Assembly: GCA_019918135.1 (NCBI GenBank)
Contig: WBZZ01005256.1
Location: 1-58,704 of the forward strand
DNA from: Paulinella micropora
Taxonomy: Eukaryota > Cercozoa > Imbricatea > Euglyphida > Paulinellidae
Length of the DNA stretch: 58,704 bases
Reading direction: 5' to 3'
This document shows positions 28,929 through 37,976 of the stretch, in pieces (within the stretch, counting starts at the first letter, position 1; each line of letters starts with the position of its first letter). The position numbers were made by a program, and so were the translations under genes. A model generated the notes under the pieces. It did no database searches. It was not told the DNA's origin and saw only the letters and a program-made list of their open reading frames with translations.

Positions 28929-29615
28929 TCAGTCCGTGAGCGCTATCTTTCTAAGAGCTTCCAAATCCAATGCGGGGCTAAACACGTCTAACAACGCGTC
29001 TGCTTGATCCTTGGGCAAATACTTAGTCAGTACGTCTCCTAACTGCCCTTTGGTGCCTACTTTCCTGAACATTGCTATACCTTCTTGTTCTAACTCGTGC
29101 AGGTAGTGTTCTTCCAAAGGCAAATGCTTAGTGCGTGGTCCGGTTAACCCGCGTTGTGCAGCTAGTATGGTTTGGGCATTATCCTCATGAACGTCGAATG
29201 GTTTAGCCTCCGGGATGCCTAATACATCTCGCATGTTGCAAATGGACATAGCTTCCCTTAGGGCTTCGTTCGCTGCGAAAATTTCCGCATCGTTCGAAGA
29301 AAGTGCTACCTTTGACTGTCCTTTGGACAACCAAGCTACGGGATCTCCTCCTACCAAGACTACATATCCAGTACGAGATTTCCCCGTCTTTAGACAAACC
29401 CTGTGAGCCGCATCGGGCCAAACTGTCATTGGTCCTACGGGTCCTGCCTTACCCACTGCACTAGGCTCCTTCCAACTGAACCTAAGTACTCTATCGTTTT
29501 TCAGGTATCGAATGATCTTCCCTAACTTGGCATAAGTCTTTCCCACATCTACTGTCTGCATTACACTAGCAGAATTGAGCGCTTCCTCTATATCCGGCCT
29601 CGTCATCTTAACCAA
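28929..29615 (-). CDS. Element F RNase H
   Basis: Copia RNase H with WPDAAHRVC (first aspartate), SSNDAEIFAANEALRE (glutamate), HEDNAQTIL (aspartate) and TKHLPLEEHYL. The LGDVLTKYLPK motif near the end is conserved in the family. The entry segment KMTRPDIEEALNSASVMQ is the usual link from RT. The frame is intact to its TGA stop. It removes RNA from cDNA hybrids. Confidence 0.88.
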   Translation of the reverse strand: MVKMTRPDIEEALNSASVMQTVDVGKTYAKLGKIIRYLKNDRVLRFSWKEPSAVGKAGPVGPMTVWPDAAHRVCLKTGKSRTGYVVLVGGDPVAWLSKGQSKVALSSNDAEIFAANEALREAMSICNMRDVLGIPEAKPFDVHEDNAQTILAAQRGLTGPRTKHLPLEEHYLHELEQEGIAMFRKVGTKGQLGDVLTKYLPKDQADALLDVFSPALDLEALRKIALTD

Positions 29616-29633
29616 AAAAGAGTAAACTCCCTA

Positions 29634-30944
29634 CTATCTGTGGAATCGAAAATTGTCTAAGTCTAGCTTGCGAATCCATCGGTATCGGTCTGTTTTTGAT
29701 CTTGGTGTTGCATTAGGTTTGCATTGGTCATACCCGTAAAATTTTACAACTTTTCGAGCGTAACTTTGCTGATTTAGAATTATTTCGGACTTGGTCTGAA
29801 TAATTTCCATACACTTGAATTCTTTCGCTAAACCGAGTCTTTTGATGGACAAATTCATCTCAAGTTTCTCGCAAAAACGATCGTAGGCTAATTTGCTAGG
29901 CGCCATGAATATGAGGTCATCAACATGAAAAACACCTACGTCACCTAATTTCACTCCCTTCTCCGAAAACATACAAGGGTCGGATTTGAGCGTGATAACG
30001 CCTAACTGTCTCAAAAGTCCGGAAAATATGTCATACCAGCGTTTCCCTTCCTGGGGCGATCCGTACATTGCCTTGACTACTTTCCATATCTTTCCTACTC
30101 TCCCTATCACGGATGCACCATGCGGTGGGCGAGCGTATATGGCGTCAATCATATCAGCATTAAGATAAGCATTTTTAAAGTCTACTCCATACAATCTCCT
30201 ACCATAGTATGGTCTAACTGTCAACTTGCAAAGAAGCAAAACTGAACGGTGATTCGCACATGGTACGTAGAGCTGTTCGGGGTTATAGCTTATTCCCGGT
30301 TGCAATTGATCTCCCCTCAAGGATAAACGCGACTTGACGAACCTAAGTCCATCCTGGTCCGTTTTGACCTTGTGCACCCACGTTAATCCTACTATCTTAA
30401 CTCCTGCTTTTCTGGCTTCACTTTCATCTACCCATTGGTAGGTCTTGAACTCTGCTATCGAACGCAACTCTTTATCTATCCCTGCCTGTAGATCTTTGAG
30501 TGTCATGCCTTCAATTGCTAAGTCTGGTGGCAAATGTATGTAAAACATCCATTCACTCACTTCGTCATGTGAGATGCAATCATCCATGTCATACATAGTG
30601 GTAACATGACGTGTAGAGATGCGGGTTAAATCTACTTGCTTCCTCACCCTTTTACCGCTGACTATGTTCGCTTCTGACACTTTGTCGCTTTGCTCCCAAG
30701 TTAATCCCTTGGCTGGGGCCTTATTCTCTATATGCTTCGATGTGGGGTCAAGTTGGGCGCTAGGGCTATTCATATCTATAGGCAAGGGCCCTATACTAAT
30801 GCACTCATCTAATTGCTCCCCCTGGACTGCTTTAACCTCGTAAGGTTCCTGTTCAGTCTCTATCTTGGCCTCTACCTTATCCTCTGCCTCGCTGTCTACA
30901 CTGTCTACATGCGTTGAAGTGGTGGGACTGTGGGAATGGTGCAA
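29634..30944 (-). CDS. Element F reverse transcriptase with N-terminal linker
   Basis: Residues to about 115 are an acidic linker ending GLTWEQSDKVSEANIVSGKR, a motif shared with G. RT motifs follow: LTWVHKVKTDQDG, SRLSLRGDQLQPG, catalytic VDFKNAYLNAD, AMYGSPQEGKRWY and FHVDDLIFMAP with the aspartate pair. The frame is long and undamaged in the palm, and ends in RKLDLDNFRFHR, probably a few residues out of frame before RNase H resumes at 29615. Confidence 0.9.
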   Translation of the reverse strand: MHHSHSPTTSTHVDSVDSEAEDKVEAKIETEQEPYEVKAVQGEQLDECISIGPLPIDMNSPSAQLDPTSKHIENKAPAKGLTWEQSDKVSEANIVSGKRVRKQVDLTRISTRHVTTMYDMDDCISHDEVSEWMFYIHLPPDLAIEGMTLKDLQAGIDKELRSIAEFKTYQWVDESEARKAGVKIVGLTWVHKVKTDQDGLRFVKSRLSLRGDQLQPGISYNPEQLYVPCANHRSVLLLCKLTVRPYYGRRLYGVDFKNAYLNADMIDAIYARPPHGASVIGRVGKIWKVVKAMYGSPQEGKRWYDIFSGLLRQLGVITLKSDPCMFSEKGVKLGDVGVFHVDDLIFMAPSKLAYDRFCEKLEMNLSIKRLGLAKEFKCMEIIQTKSEIILNQQSYARKVVKFYGYDQCKPNATPRSKTDRYRWIRKLDLDNFRFHR

Positions 30945-31413
30945 CTGAAAGGTCAGTGGAACTGGGCTCGAAATTGTCTACCTGGCTAGTTCCTACGGCT
31001 ATCCCGGTGTCTATGAGCCCCTGTGTTGTGCTTGTGTCATTTTCATCGTCGATTTCTGGCTGTGTGTCTATCTCCCCCTCAGTTGCATCTTCCCATAGTA
31101 ATTTAGGTTCGATTGACTCCCCTACCCTACTGAGATCAAAACGGACGTTTCTGACTCCGGATAATACCTTCTGTCCGTCCCAAACTCTGTACAAATCTCG
31201 ATGCATATCGTATCCAACTAACTTTACTAACTTACCGGGCATGGATCCTTCACAGTTTACTTTTCCTATGTGCATTACCCCCATACACCCAATTGGTCGC
31301 AATTGGTGCAATTGCGGTGCCCGTTTGAACAGTAACTCATAAGGGGACATGCCCTTATGCTGTCCTTTAGTTAAAGGCAAAATATTATATAACACAGTGG
31401 CTGTATGCTCCAT
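30877..31413 (-). CDS. Element F integrase C-terminal region
   Basis: MEHTATVLYNILPLTKGQHKG and YELLFKRAPQLHQLRPIGCM are typical copia integrase tail. LVKLVGYDMHRDLYRVWDGQ is the LGY-YRVWD motif. An acidic linker follows. Upstream in the same frame a TGA (about 31438) separates it from the core (FPPNFWAEM lies between), so one integrase is split by a stop. Confidence 0.8.
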   Translation of the reverse strand: MEHTATVLYNILPLTKGQHKGMSPYELLFKRAPQLHQLRPIGCMGVMHIGKVNCEGSMPGKLVKLVGYDMHRDLYRVWDGQKVLSGVRNVRFDLSRVGESIEPKLLWEDATEGEIDTQPEIDDENDTSTTQGLIDTGIAVGTSQVDNFEPSSTDLSVAPFPQSHHFNACRQCRQRGRG

Positions 31414-31437
31414 TTCTGCCCAGAAGTTAGGCGGAAA

Positions 31438-31989
31438 TCAAGCATGCTGCCTAAGTGCGCGAGCAGGCCCCCCCGTCACCCCATTCATTCTCTGAGCTCT
31501 CGCGTTGCCATCTTTATCTGCTGTGGCTGCATCTTTCCATATAATATCATTATATTTCTCACTAATCTCTCTTGGGGCAGTGAACTCCTGATCGCAAACT
31601 ATGACTTTAACTTTATTTTCTGTTTGTCTCTCGATGAATGCTATCGCTTTATGTATACAAGATACGAACTCATTCTTGTGTCGCAAATAGAAATCTAATG
31701 CGTACCCCGAGAAATCATCCATAACCGTAAATTTATATCTTCTCCCCTCTCTGGACATTACTCTCCATGGGCCTTGTGTATCGCAGTGCAACATCTCTCC
31801 CACTCTCTCTGCTCTAGGCGAATGATTAGAGGCAAAACGAGGCAACACGCTAGCTTTAGCTATCATGCATGGCTCACACATTCTGCACTCTTCTCTCGCA
31901 CTCTCTACTGTACCATCTCTACCTATTAACTTAATACCTATGGCGTCTGCAAATGCTTTGGTTTGCTCCCAACTCACATGTCCCGCCAT
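31438..31989 (-). pseudogene. Element F integrase core, third acidic residue replaced
   Basis: Zinc ligands show in CRMCEPCMIAKASVLPRF. D70 (LHCDTQGPW) and D133 (VCDQEF) are present. At the third position the sequence is NARAQRMNG with Q166, where element G has PIAEKVNG; a single G-to-C change could explain it. YLRHKNEFV is the family signature. An in-frame TGA follows GPARALRQHA. As it stands it should be catalytically dead. Confidence 0.82.
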
Positions 31990-32016
31990 GGCATGAACTA
32001 TACTAACTGGCAGTGC

Positions 32017-32628
32017 TCACACTCTCTTGACCTTAGATGGGTACTTTACAAACAAAACAGCATTCTTTATTATTACATTAGATGATTTATTGCTCACTTT
32101 ACTCTCTCTGCTGATGTTATGGTCCCTTTTGTGTCTGTGAGTGTGGGTTTTATGCTTGGGTTCTCCCACCCTGTCGCCCGCCCCGCCTCTCTCTCTCTCT
32201 CTTTCTGGCACTCCTTTTGGGATGAAACGACGATTGGGGTCTAGTTTACTATCTTTACTACCATCCCATCGATAAAGCAAAGCTTTCGTCAGTTTTCCCC
32301 TCACCAGGATGTCCTTTTCCTTCACCGTCCGTGCCCCCTTCAATATGAACATCTGTCCATTTTGATGGAGTACTGCCCGGGGGTGGAAATAGTCCATAGG
32401 TCCGGTGGGAGCAACGTTGATGGGCATGTGAGGGTCGTAGAACGCTTTCTTACAAATTTTATGTATGTTTTCCCCTCCATCTGTCCTCGACACACACATC
32501 ATCCCTGCCTCGTCTATCACTCGTGTTCCATTCCCTGTACTGAATGTAACTTTCGCGATCTTCTTCATATCTTTCATCATCGTTTCGTCATGACAGACAA
32601 ACTGTGTCGCACCACTCTTGGTACACAT
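32017..32628 (-). pseudogene. Element F protease, catalytic aspartate not seen
   Basis: The active-site loop reads MCTKSGATQFVC, with lysine where D is expected (DSGAT). Downstream the fold is conserved: FSTGNGTRVIDEAG, VLHQNGQMFILKG, ILVRGKLTKALLYRWDG, as in B and G. The frame upstream (to 32588) gives a different reading across the same bases, so a frameshift near the active site cannot be excluded. The C-terminal 50 residues are basic and may be non-protease. Confidence 0.7.
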
Positions 32629-33277
32629 GTTTACTTTTTGCTAGTCTACTGTGTGCCATGACAGTGGTGGTGTCAACATTTTTCTTTGACTTTTTCTTCT
32701 TGTCTTTCTTCTTCTTCTTCTTCATCTTCTTTTTCTTTTTCTTTTTCGTCTGCTCTTCTTCTGATTCTGACCCAGAGGACTCTGAGGGCTCAGACGACAT
32801 CATTTCTGGCACGTCGTCTGAGTCATCAGGATCGTAGTCTCTACCTGGCATTTCTGTCTGTATCTGTCCTTTCAACTCGTCCTGCAAACTCGTGATCACT
32901 TCTCTCACCTGTCTATCCAACTGTGTAATCCTCTCTCTTGATGCTCCTGTGATCATCTCTTGAGGGACTGTCACCTCTACGAACTTACCTGAAGGGTCTA
33001 ATCTAACCTCTATTTCATCGTTCGTTGTGTTAGGTGTGATTGGTGTGATTGGTGTGATTGGTGTGATTGGTGTGAACGGTGTGTGTTTGCTGTCGTTTTG
33101 AATGGAATAAGGACTGGGGCTGTTGCGTATGTTGTGAGTCACTGTTACTAACTCTATGGCTCGCATCACATCTGTGAGGTATTTGTTTATCGTTCCTCCT
33201 ACCTCAATCACCCTCCTCTCGTCCCATACTCCCCCTGATCTCTTGACCTCTCTTGTTATCTCTCCAACTGTGTGCAT
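32588..33277 (-). CDS. Element F pre-protease region
   Basis: VGGTINKYLTDVMRAIELV aligns in position with FLTDIVRAIEGVY in B and LLTDMFWAINDLL in G. A short tandem repeat encodes TPITPITPITP (about 33015-33081). A predicted acidic then poly-lysine stretch follows. The conserved helix before the protease is of unknown function. The last 10 residues overlap the protease frame. Confidence 0.6.
   Translation of the reverse strand: MHTVGEITREVKRSGGVWDERRVIEVGGTINKYLTDVMRAIELVTVTHNIRNSPSPYSIQNDSKHTPFTPITPITPITPITPNTTNDEIEVRLDPSGKFVEVTVPQEMITGASRERITQLDRQVREVITSLQDELKGQIQTEMPGRDYDPDDSDDVPEMMSSEPSESSGSESEEEQTKKKKKKKMKKKKKKDKKKKSKKNVDTTTVMAHSRLAKSKHVYQEWCDTVCLS
33015..33081. repeat. Tandem repeat of 9-bp units in element F
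   Basis: Four to five copies of a nonamer GGTGTGATT, the last copies diverged. It encodes a TPI repeat on the minus strand. Confidence 0.8.
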
Positions 33278-33314
33278 TCCTATGCTCGAGACTAGTCTGT
33301 GAGGTGAGATAAGC

Positions 33315-34691
33315 TCATGCTGTGGGTGAGGTAATATTTACCTTTTCCTCATCCACAGGGACGCTGAGAGCAGACCTTGTGCGCGGAGGCGAGTGTTGAG
33401 CAGACTGGGAAGTTTCCACGCCGGCACGACCGGTCTGTTGTGACAAACCTACAAGACTCCATGTAAGTGAGTTTAGTGTAGCTGAGGGGGTGGGATTACG
33501 AACCCAAGGTGGGGGTTGGTAATTCCAATCCTCTCCTTCAGCTACACAGCGTAATTTTCCGAACATGTCAAGAAATTCTTTCGCAATTTCACGTAACTTT
33601 GCCTCGTTAGGATAGTTTACGACAGCTGGTGGTCTGTTGGCTGGCTCTTGTACTAAGTCGATAAAGGGATACAGTGCACTTTGGCCTGCATGGTATCCAC
33701 AATAATCGTCGTAGTACAATTTGTCAGCCATACGTTGTGGAGAACCGAACAAGTGACCACCCAACCGAACTTTGCACGGCTTTCCCCAAGATGATTTGCC
33801 GAGACATTGCTTAGTGCTTGCAATTCTTTCAGCTGGTTTGGTCTCTTTTGTTGGTTTGTTTGTTGTTGTTGTTGTTGTTGTTTGAGTCACTCTCTTCTTT
33901 GTGCTCTTCTTTGTCTGTTCGTCTAGTGGACGTGGAGTGTTGGGGTGTGATGGTGGTGCTACACCTATCTGCTTCCCTACCAATGTTTTGGCGACACTCG
34001 CGTCTTTGTTTGTTGCCTGTTTGGTATTGTTCTTGTTCTCTTTCTTTGTGGGTGGAGGCATGAGCAAAGACAGCACATTTGCATTGTGCAAGTGAGGCAG
34101 TGAGATTGTTCTTGACAAACTAGACCTATGGACTCCAGCAATAGGTGTGCGTGACTCGTCTTCATTGTTGTGTGGCGATATGAGTGGAGCAGGCAAAAGT
34201 ATGACAGAGGATGGGGCTGGTGCATCACTCTCTTCATCGCTTTCTTCATCTATCTCCCCACCAACATGCAACACAAACACTGTTCCTTCAAACAAGTCTG
34301 CATCTTCCTCTCCTTCTTCTTCCTCACCTACATCCTCCTGAACATCGCCTACATCTAAGGCTATGTCATCGAGAACTGTAATCCTTTCTTCCAACGGAAT
34401 ATTTTTCCCGCTTTCCTCACCTTGCGCCAAAACCATTGCTTTGGCTCTGGGACATTGAACACGATTGTGTTTCTTACCTGTGCACCGGTTGCAAGGCAAC
34501 TTCGGGCAAGTCGCACGCCAGTGGTCCTTCGCCGCGCACTTGTAGCAACCTAGCTTGTCTTCCTCACTCTCGCTCTCTTTTGAAACAAAAGTACCTTGCG
34601 AGTGAGGGTTGAGGTGTTTGGTTTGTGTGTTATCTGTCTGGTGTGGGTGCCTCGAGATTCCGGTCCTGCATTCAGACGGAAATTTTGCCAC
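33315..34691 (-). CDS. Element F double zinc knuckle and C-x-G-C module
   Basis: Two CCHC knuckles sit at C49-C52-H57-C62 (CYKCAAKDHWRATC) and C67-C70-H75-C80 (CNRCTGKKHNRVQC). A long acidic, then threonine-rich linker follows. The module CLGKSSWGKPC ... YYDDYCGYHAGQSA lies at about 33678-33815, with the same C-x-G-x7-C and C-x2-H spacing as in B, C, G and H. The first 40 residues overlap the capsid frame and may be out of frame. The frame is intact over 458 codons. Confidence 0.82.
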   Translation of the reverse strand: MAKFPSECRTGISRHPHQTDNTQTKHLNPHSQGTFVSKESESEEDKLGCYKCAAKDHWRATCPKLPCNRCTGKKHNRVQCPRAKAMVLAQGEESGKNIPLEERITVLDDIALDVGDVQEDVGEEEEGEEDADLFEGTVFVLHVGGEIDEESDEESDAPAPSSVILLPAPLISPHNNEDESRTPIAGVHRSSLSRTISLPHLHNANVLSLLMPPPTKKENKNNTKQATNKDASVAKTLVGKQIGVAPPSHPNTPRPLDEQTKKSTKKRVTQTTTTTTTNKPTKETKPAERIASTKQCLGKSSWGKPCKVRLGGHLFGSPQRMADKLYYDDYCGYHAGQSALYPFIDLVQEPANRPPAVVNYPNEAKLREIAKEFLDMFGKLRCVAEGEDWNYQPPPWVRNPTPSATLNSLTWSLVGLSQQTGRAGVETSQSAQHSPPRTRSALSVPVDEEKVNITSPTA

Positions 34692-35089
34692 ACTTGACGG
34701 ATGACTCTCTCTACCTCACGATGGTTCAATCGGTCCTCTCGACTGAGTTGGTAAACCATCGTGTCTAACCCTGCAAATACCGTATGCTTCTTGAATTTCA
34801 TCAACAAGAACGACGAGAAGAACTCATCCGGAATTTTCCCACCATAGTCCCTCTGAATACACTCTTCCAAGTATCTATTTCTATCTAACCACAGCTCAAT
34901 GTCCCCTCTTGGATATGAGGAGATGAACACGAGCATGCGTTTGATCATACCTGCAGCGTTGGCTCCTCCATACCGACGCTTGACAAGCACCATCATTCTT
35001 ATAGGATTGCCATCAGTCACAGTCATACATAGTGCAATGAGGGTGGGATGCTTGAAGGCAACGGACACGTAAAGGCTTAGCTTGCGCAT
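34550..35089 (-). CDS. Element F gag, capsid C-terminal part
   Basis: A capsid-like alpha-helical segment: VSVAFKHPTLIALCMTV, MIKRMLVFISSYPRGDIELWL, RDYGGKIPDEFFSSFLLMKFKKH. The position between gag start and zinc knuckles agrees with B and G, but sequence similarity is weak. The knuckle frame overlaps its end by about 140 bp, indicating a frameshift. Confidence 0.65.
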   Translation of the reverse strand: MRKLSLYVSVAFKHPTLIALCMTVTDGNPIRMMVLVKRRYGGANAAGMIKRMLVFISSYPRGDIELWLDRNRYLEECIQRDYGGKIPDEFFSSFLLMKFKKHTVFAGLDTMVYQLSREDRLNHREVERVIRQVWQNFRLNAGPESRGTHTRQITHKPNTSTLTRKVLLFQKRARVRKTS

Positions 35090-35274
35090 AGCCTTGGCGT
35101 GCTCCTTGCGTTCTTTCAGCTTGCGTCTCCTCGCTCTTCTCTCTTTCTTTGACCTGCTTCTTGCGTTAGGTCGTATTCGTGCATCTTGGCTCTCTTTTGC
35201 TTTAGAGGCCTCAGCGTCCGTAGATTTCTTACCCGTATCTGGGGATGGTGTTTTAGACTTTTGTTCTTCACGAT

Positions 35275-35541
35275 CTACTGAGTCACCATCGCTGGTGTCT
35301 GACTCCGTGCTGTACTGTTCATCAATACTAAAAGCTGACTCATCCCATGGGTATTTTTCTTCCGCTCTCTCTGGGTGTTTAGCTTGAAACTGACTATGTC
35401 TCCTAGCTGTGAACTCTCAGAGGTTGCAACCGTCTTGAACGTGAATTCCCAAGTTTGAAACCGATCTTCGCAGACCTGTTCAAGCTCGGGAATGCTGCTC
35501 AGGTGCGTTTTCTTGCCCGTCTTCTCGCGAGCGAGGCTCAT
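35275..35541 (-). CDS. Element F gag, N-terminal part
   Basis: The ATG at 35541 lies in the primer-binding site; sequence upstream of it is LTR. The protein begins MSLAREKTGKKTHLSS and includes FQTWEFTFKTVA, in the place of the tryptophan motif of copia gags. The open frame ends at 35275 and a serine/lysine-rich frame (35090-35275) bridges to the capsid part. Confidence 0.65.
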   Translation of the reverse strand: MSLAREKTGKKTHLSSIPELEQVCEDRFQTWEFTFKTVATSESSQLGDIVSFKLNTQRERKKNTHGMSQLLVLMNSTARSQTPAMVTQ

Positions 35542-35545
35542 TAAC
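35536..35545 (-). promoter_or_regulatory. Primer-binding site of element F
   Basis: GTTAATGAGC on the coding strand abuts the LTR. It is the same motif as in A, B, D and H but with one extra A. The gag ATG is inside. Confidence 0.5.
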
Positions 35546-36079
35546 CGACAGAGTAGCAGTCCTTCCAAACCGGAAGGCTTACTAGACCACGGGCAATTGT
35601 TCTTGCCGGAATAAAAGGAGGTGTGAATGCCGTGAAGCACTTGACCACACTCTAGTCCCAATAACTAGTCAATACAAGCGTCCAAGTATTACTATTCCGT
35701 TATTAAATGTCAAGTGTTTTCAGTTCACTTATGCAGTGTTGTTACCTTTTATTAATTAATTCTGAATACAAACAGTGCTGCTTGAGCACTAGAACTACGA
35801 TCCCTATCCGTTCCATTTATTGCTATCCGTTCTATAATTGGTTGGTCTACATAAGTCCCGACGGAGACCAACCCTATTCTAGATAAATCAAGAAGGTCTG
35901 GAAGGATGAATTGTAGATTGTGCAACTTTACAGTTGCACATTCTTCCTGTACTTGTAAAGAGATACGGTAATATAAAGGCAAATGGCAAGGAGGGCCGGC
36001 AGAGAATACATTTACGTGAATTTGCCAAAAAGGACAAATCCGGTAACGGATATTCTCTAGTAACGTTATTTCTCCGACG
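35546..36079 (-). repeat. 5' LTR of element F
   Basis: 534-bp copy of 27071-27618. Followed on the right by the target duplication TCTTT (36080-36084). Confidence 0.92.
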
Positions 36080-36084
36080 TCTTT

Positions 36085-37255
36085 TCCACTTCAGGCACCT
36101 CTTCATCCCTGTCCTCGGAACCGGTTCGACCTCCGTGAGGTCTCGATGAATCGTAATCACCGTATTAAGTTGATCCCAAGGTCCCACCGTCCTTGCCTGC
36201 CCACCCGATCGCTCCTCTTGACGTTGCTGTGGCAGTTGAGCTTCCGGCGAGACCGACTGGGCCTCCTTAACTTCTTTGGCTTCCTCCACGTCCTGAGACG
36301 TCCTTTGCCTCTTCTTCTCTGGTGGGTAACTGAGCGGAGCCGGATATTGTCTCGCCGTTTCGCGCAAGATCATCCTCTGGTTCTCGGTGTCCGCCTCTTC
36401 CAAAGCTTCCATCAAGCCTTCCCAGCTCACCTCCATCCGCTGCATCACGTTCGACGGTGGGTTCATCATCAGATCCCGATTGTAGCGTGGCATTAGCTCC
36501 GTCTTCCCCGGTTCCGGCATTACGTGACAATATCGTAGCATCCTGTTGTAGGCTAAGTCCCCCCTCATCTTGGCCAACGTCGATCCATGGGGTCCAAGCC
36601 CTCGAGGCGGAAGCAACCTCCTGTTGTCGTAAATTGCCTGCCACGACGGTCTCACCTCATCTTTTTGTGTCCACAAACAAAATATTTTGTGAACTGGGTA
36701 ATCTTGCTTCTGGCAGGCCTCATCGCAATACACCACCATCTTGCAACGACCGCATCTCTTCTTCTTTCCAGGCAAGCTACACATTTCGCACTCCTCCGGC
36801 ATATGGACACCTTTGTCAACAGGCTCGTTCTCCACCATGCGAACCACCCATTCTTCCCAATCGTCAGGCGCTATCCGTAGGTTGTACATCCATCGCCAGT
36901 ACCATAGCTCATCCAAACTTGCATTGTTGAAACAGGTACGGAAGTCCGCGACATTGACATTCTCATTTCTGATATCTCCGGGCAAGACCGTCTCCGGTGG
37001 TCCAAGGTACACGAACAGTGCAGGCGTCGCCATGAACGCATACAGCCTTCTGCCGTCGCGCCCCTTCCGCTCCGCACCAACTTCCCTTAGACCTCCCCCA
37101 TCCGCCGCAGGCGTCAGATAAGCATCATTCATCGTTCGTGGCACCACCATCTTGTCGTTGCTGGGTCTGCCGTTCGACTCGCCCCCCACCGTCACTCTTC
37201 CGAGCTCCCGTGAGGGGCCAGTTTCCTTCGGTACCTTTCCTTCAAGGTAGAGCAT
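36085..37255 (-). CDS. Element D MYND-finger block
   Basis: Between gag knuckle and the F insertion. Residues 156-193 form a MYND finger: C156-x2-C159-x8-C168-x2-C171-x5-C177-x3-C181-x7-H189-x3-C193 (36677-36790). Blocks shared with element A flank it: TCFNNASLDELWYW, RWMYNLRIAPDDWEEW before; RGLGPHGS, NRMLRYCHVMPEPG, VSWEGLMEAL after. Conservation of these flanks and all eight zinc ligands across two diverged elements argues for function. The open frame runs on into the F LTR to 35888; that tail is not element D. MYND domains bind proline-rich partners; the partner here is unknown. Confidence 0.9.
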
Positions 37256-37678
37256 CGTCGCCCTTGATGTTCGTGGCCAGGGATCCTACAAGGCAGCGTG
37301 CAGGTAAAGTACTTGTGCGGATGCCCACAGTTATAACATTCAAGTTTCTTCCGTAGGTCGCCCCCATCCTTTCCGTGCGCCGCCACCATCGCAATCTCCG
37401 CCCTATCCGTTTGACGCAACGACTCATTCGCCAGCACCCTCCTTTCGAAGAGCAAGCGAAACTGATCCCACGTCCGCGACGGCCTCCTCCACTTCCAGTC
37501 GCAATTGCAGTACGTCCTCCAGGGGCGCGACGTACTCCCAACATTCCACGGACGAGAGGTCGGCTCTGACGTGCGCAAACCAGTCATCCCAGCTCCTTCC
37601 TTGGACTCCATCCTTGAAAGCTGGCGCCTTTCTTTGCAGAATCGCAGACGCAGCATCTTTCGGCGTAGAAGCACTCAT
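37192..37678 (-). pseudogene. Element D gag (two frames)
   Basis: The frame from the ATG at 37678 (MSASTPKDAASAILQRK, GRSWDDWFAHVRADLSSVE) closely matches gag of A and ends near 37424. It continues in the next frame with FRLLFERRVLANESLRQTD and the knuckle CYNCGHPHKYFTC ... CRIPGHEHQGRRC (about 37270-37355). Compared with A the capsid is much shorter, so an internal deletion is likely. Confidence 0.78.
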
Positions 37679-37682
37679 AACC
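37674..37682 (-). promoter_or_regulatory. Primer-binding site of element D
   Basis: GGTTATGAG preceded by G, directly inside the 5' LTR, identical to element A. It contains the gag ATG. Confidence 0.65.
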
Positions 37683-37971
37683 CAATGTATTAATATCCAC
37701 CGGTTTACTTGAACGTAGAGGTCAGGACCGAGACCGGAGCACTTGGTGACTTGCTTGTTTAGGCAAATCTGAGAATTTTGCTGACTAAAACAGATTGAGG
37801 TAAAATAGGCGCGCGTTCAGCCGCGTGTCCCTGATCACAGTAATTACAACTGTCAGTACTAAAGATAAATAAATCTTATGTCGGCCCTTCCTATCGATAA
37901 TAATACCTCAATACTAATACGGTCTATCGAATTAATAATACAATCTAACCGTTGTCCAGATTGATATAAAG
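37683..37971 (-). repeat. 5' LTR of element D
   Basis: 289 bp, pairing with 22957-23247. Followed by the target duplication CTCGC at 37972-37976. Confidence 0.9.
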
Positions 37972-37976
37972 CTCGC

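Larger units (their letters stand above)
27071..36079 (-). mobile_element. Copia element F (youngest insertion)
   Basis: About 9.0-kb minus-strand copia element inserted in D with target duplication TCTTT. Its LTRs (548 and 534 bp) differ by one 14-bp indel and only a few substitutions by eye, so it is recent. It carries gag, double CCHC knuckle, C-x-G-x7-C module, protease, integrase, RT and RNase H, and a 1.3-kb 3' non-coding region. Despite its youth, the protease active site reads TKSGAT and the integrase third acidic residue is glutamine, with an in-frame TGA nearby. Confidence 0.93.
22957..37971 (-). mobile_element. Copia element D with MYND domain
   Basis: Minus-strand relative of element A, inserted in G with target duplication CTCGC. 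LTRs are 291 and 289 bp. Coding order: gag, knuckle, MYND block, [element F], protease, integrase, RT, RNase H. Element F sits in the acidic linker between MYND block and protease. The coding frames are more broken than in A and its LTRs differ at more positions than those of F, so it is older than F, as nesting requires. Confidence 0.92.

Noticed and set aside
31438..31440. Alternative genetic code with TGA as sense
   Set aside because: In-frame TGAs occur in A, B, C and F, but they do not line up with one amino acid, and TGA ends the F RNase H frame normally. Ordinary decay fits better.
33015..33081. CRISPR-like array
   Set aside because: Nine-base units without spacers, coding for TPI repeats; a simple tandem repeat.
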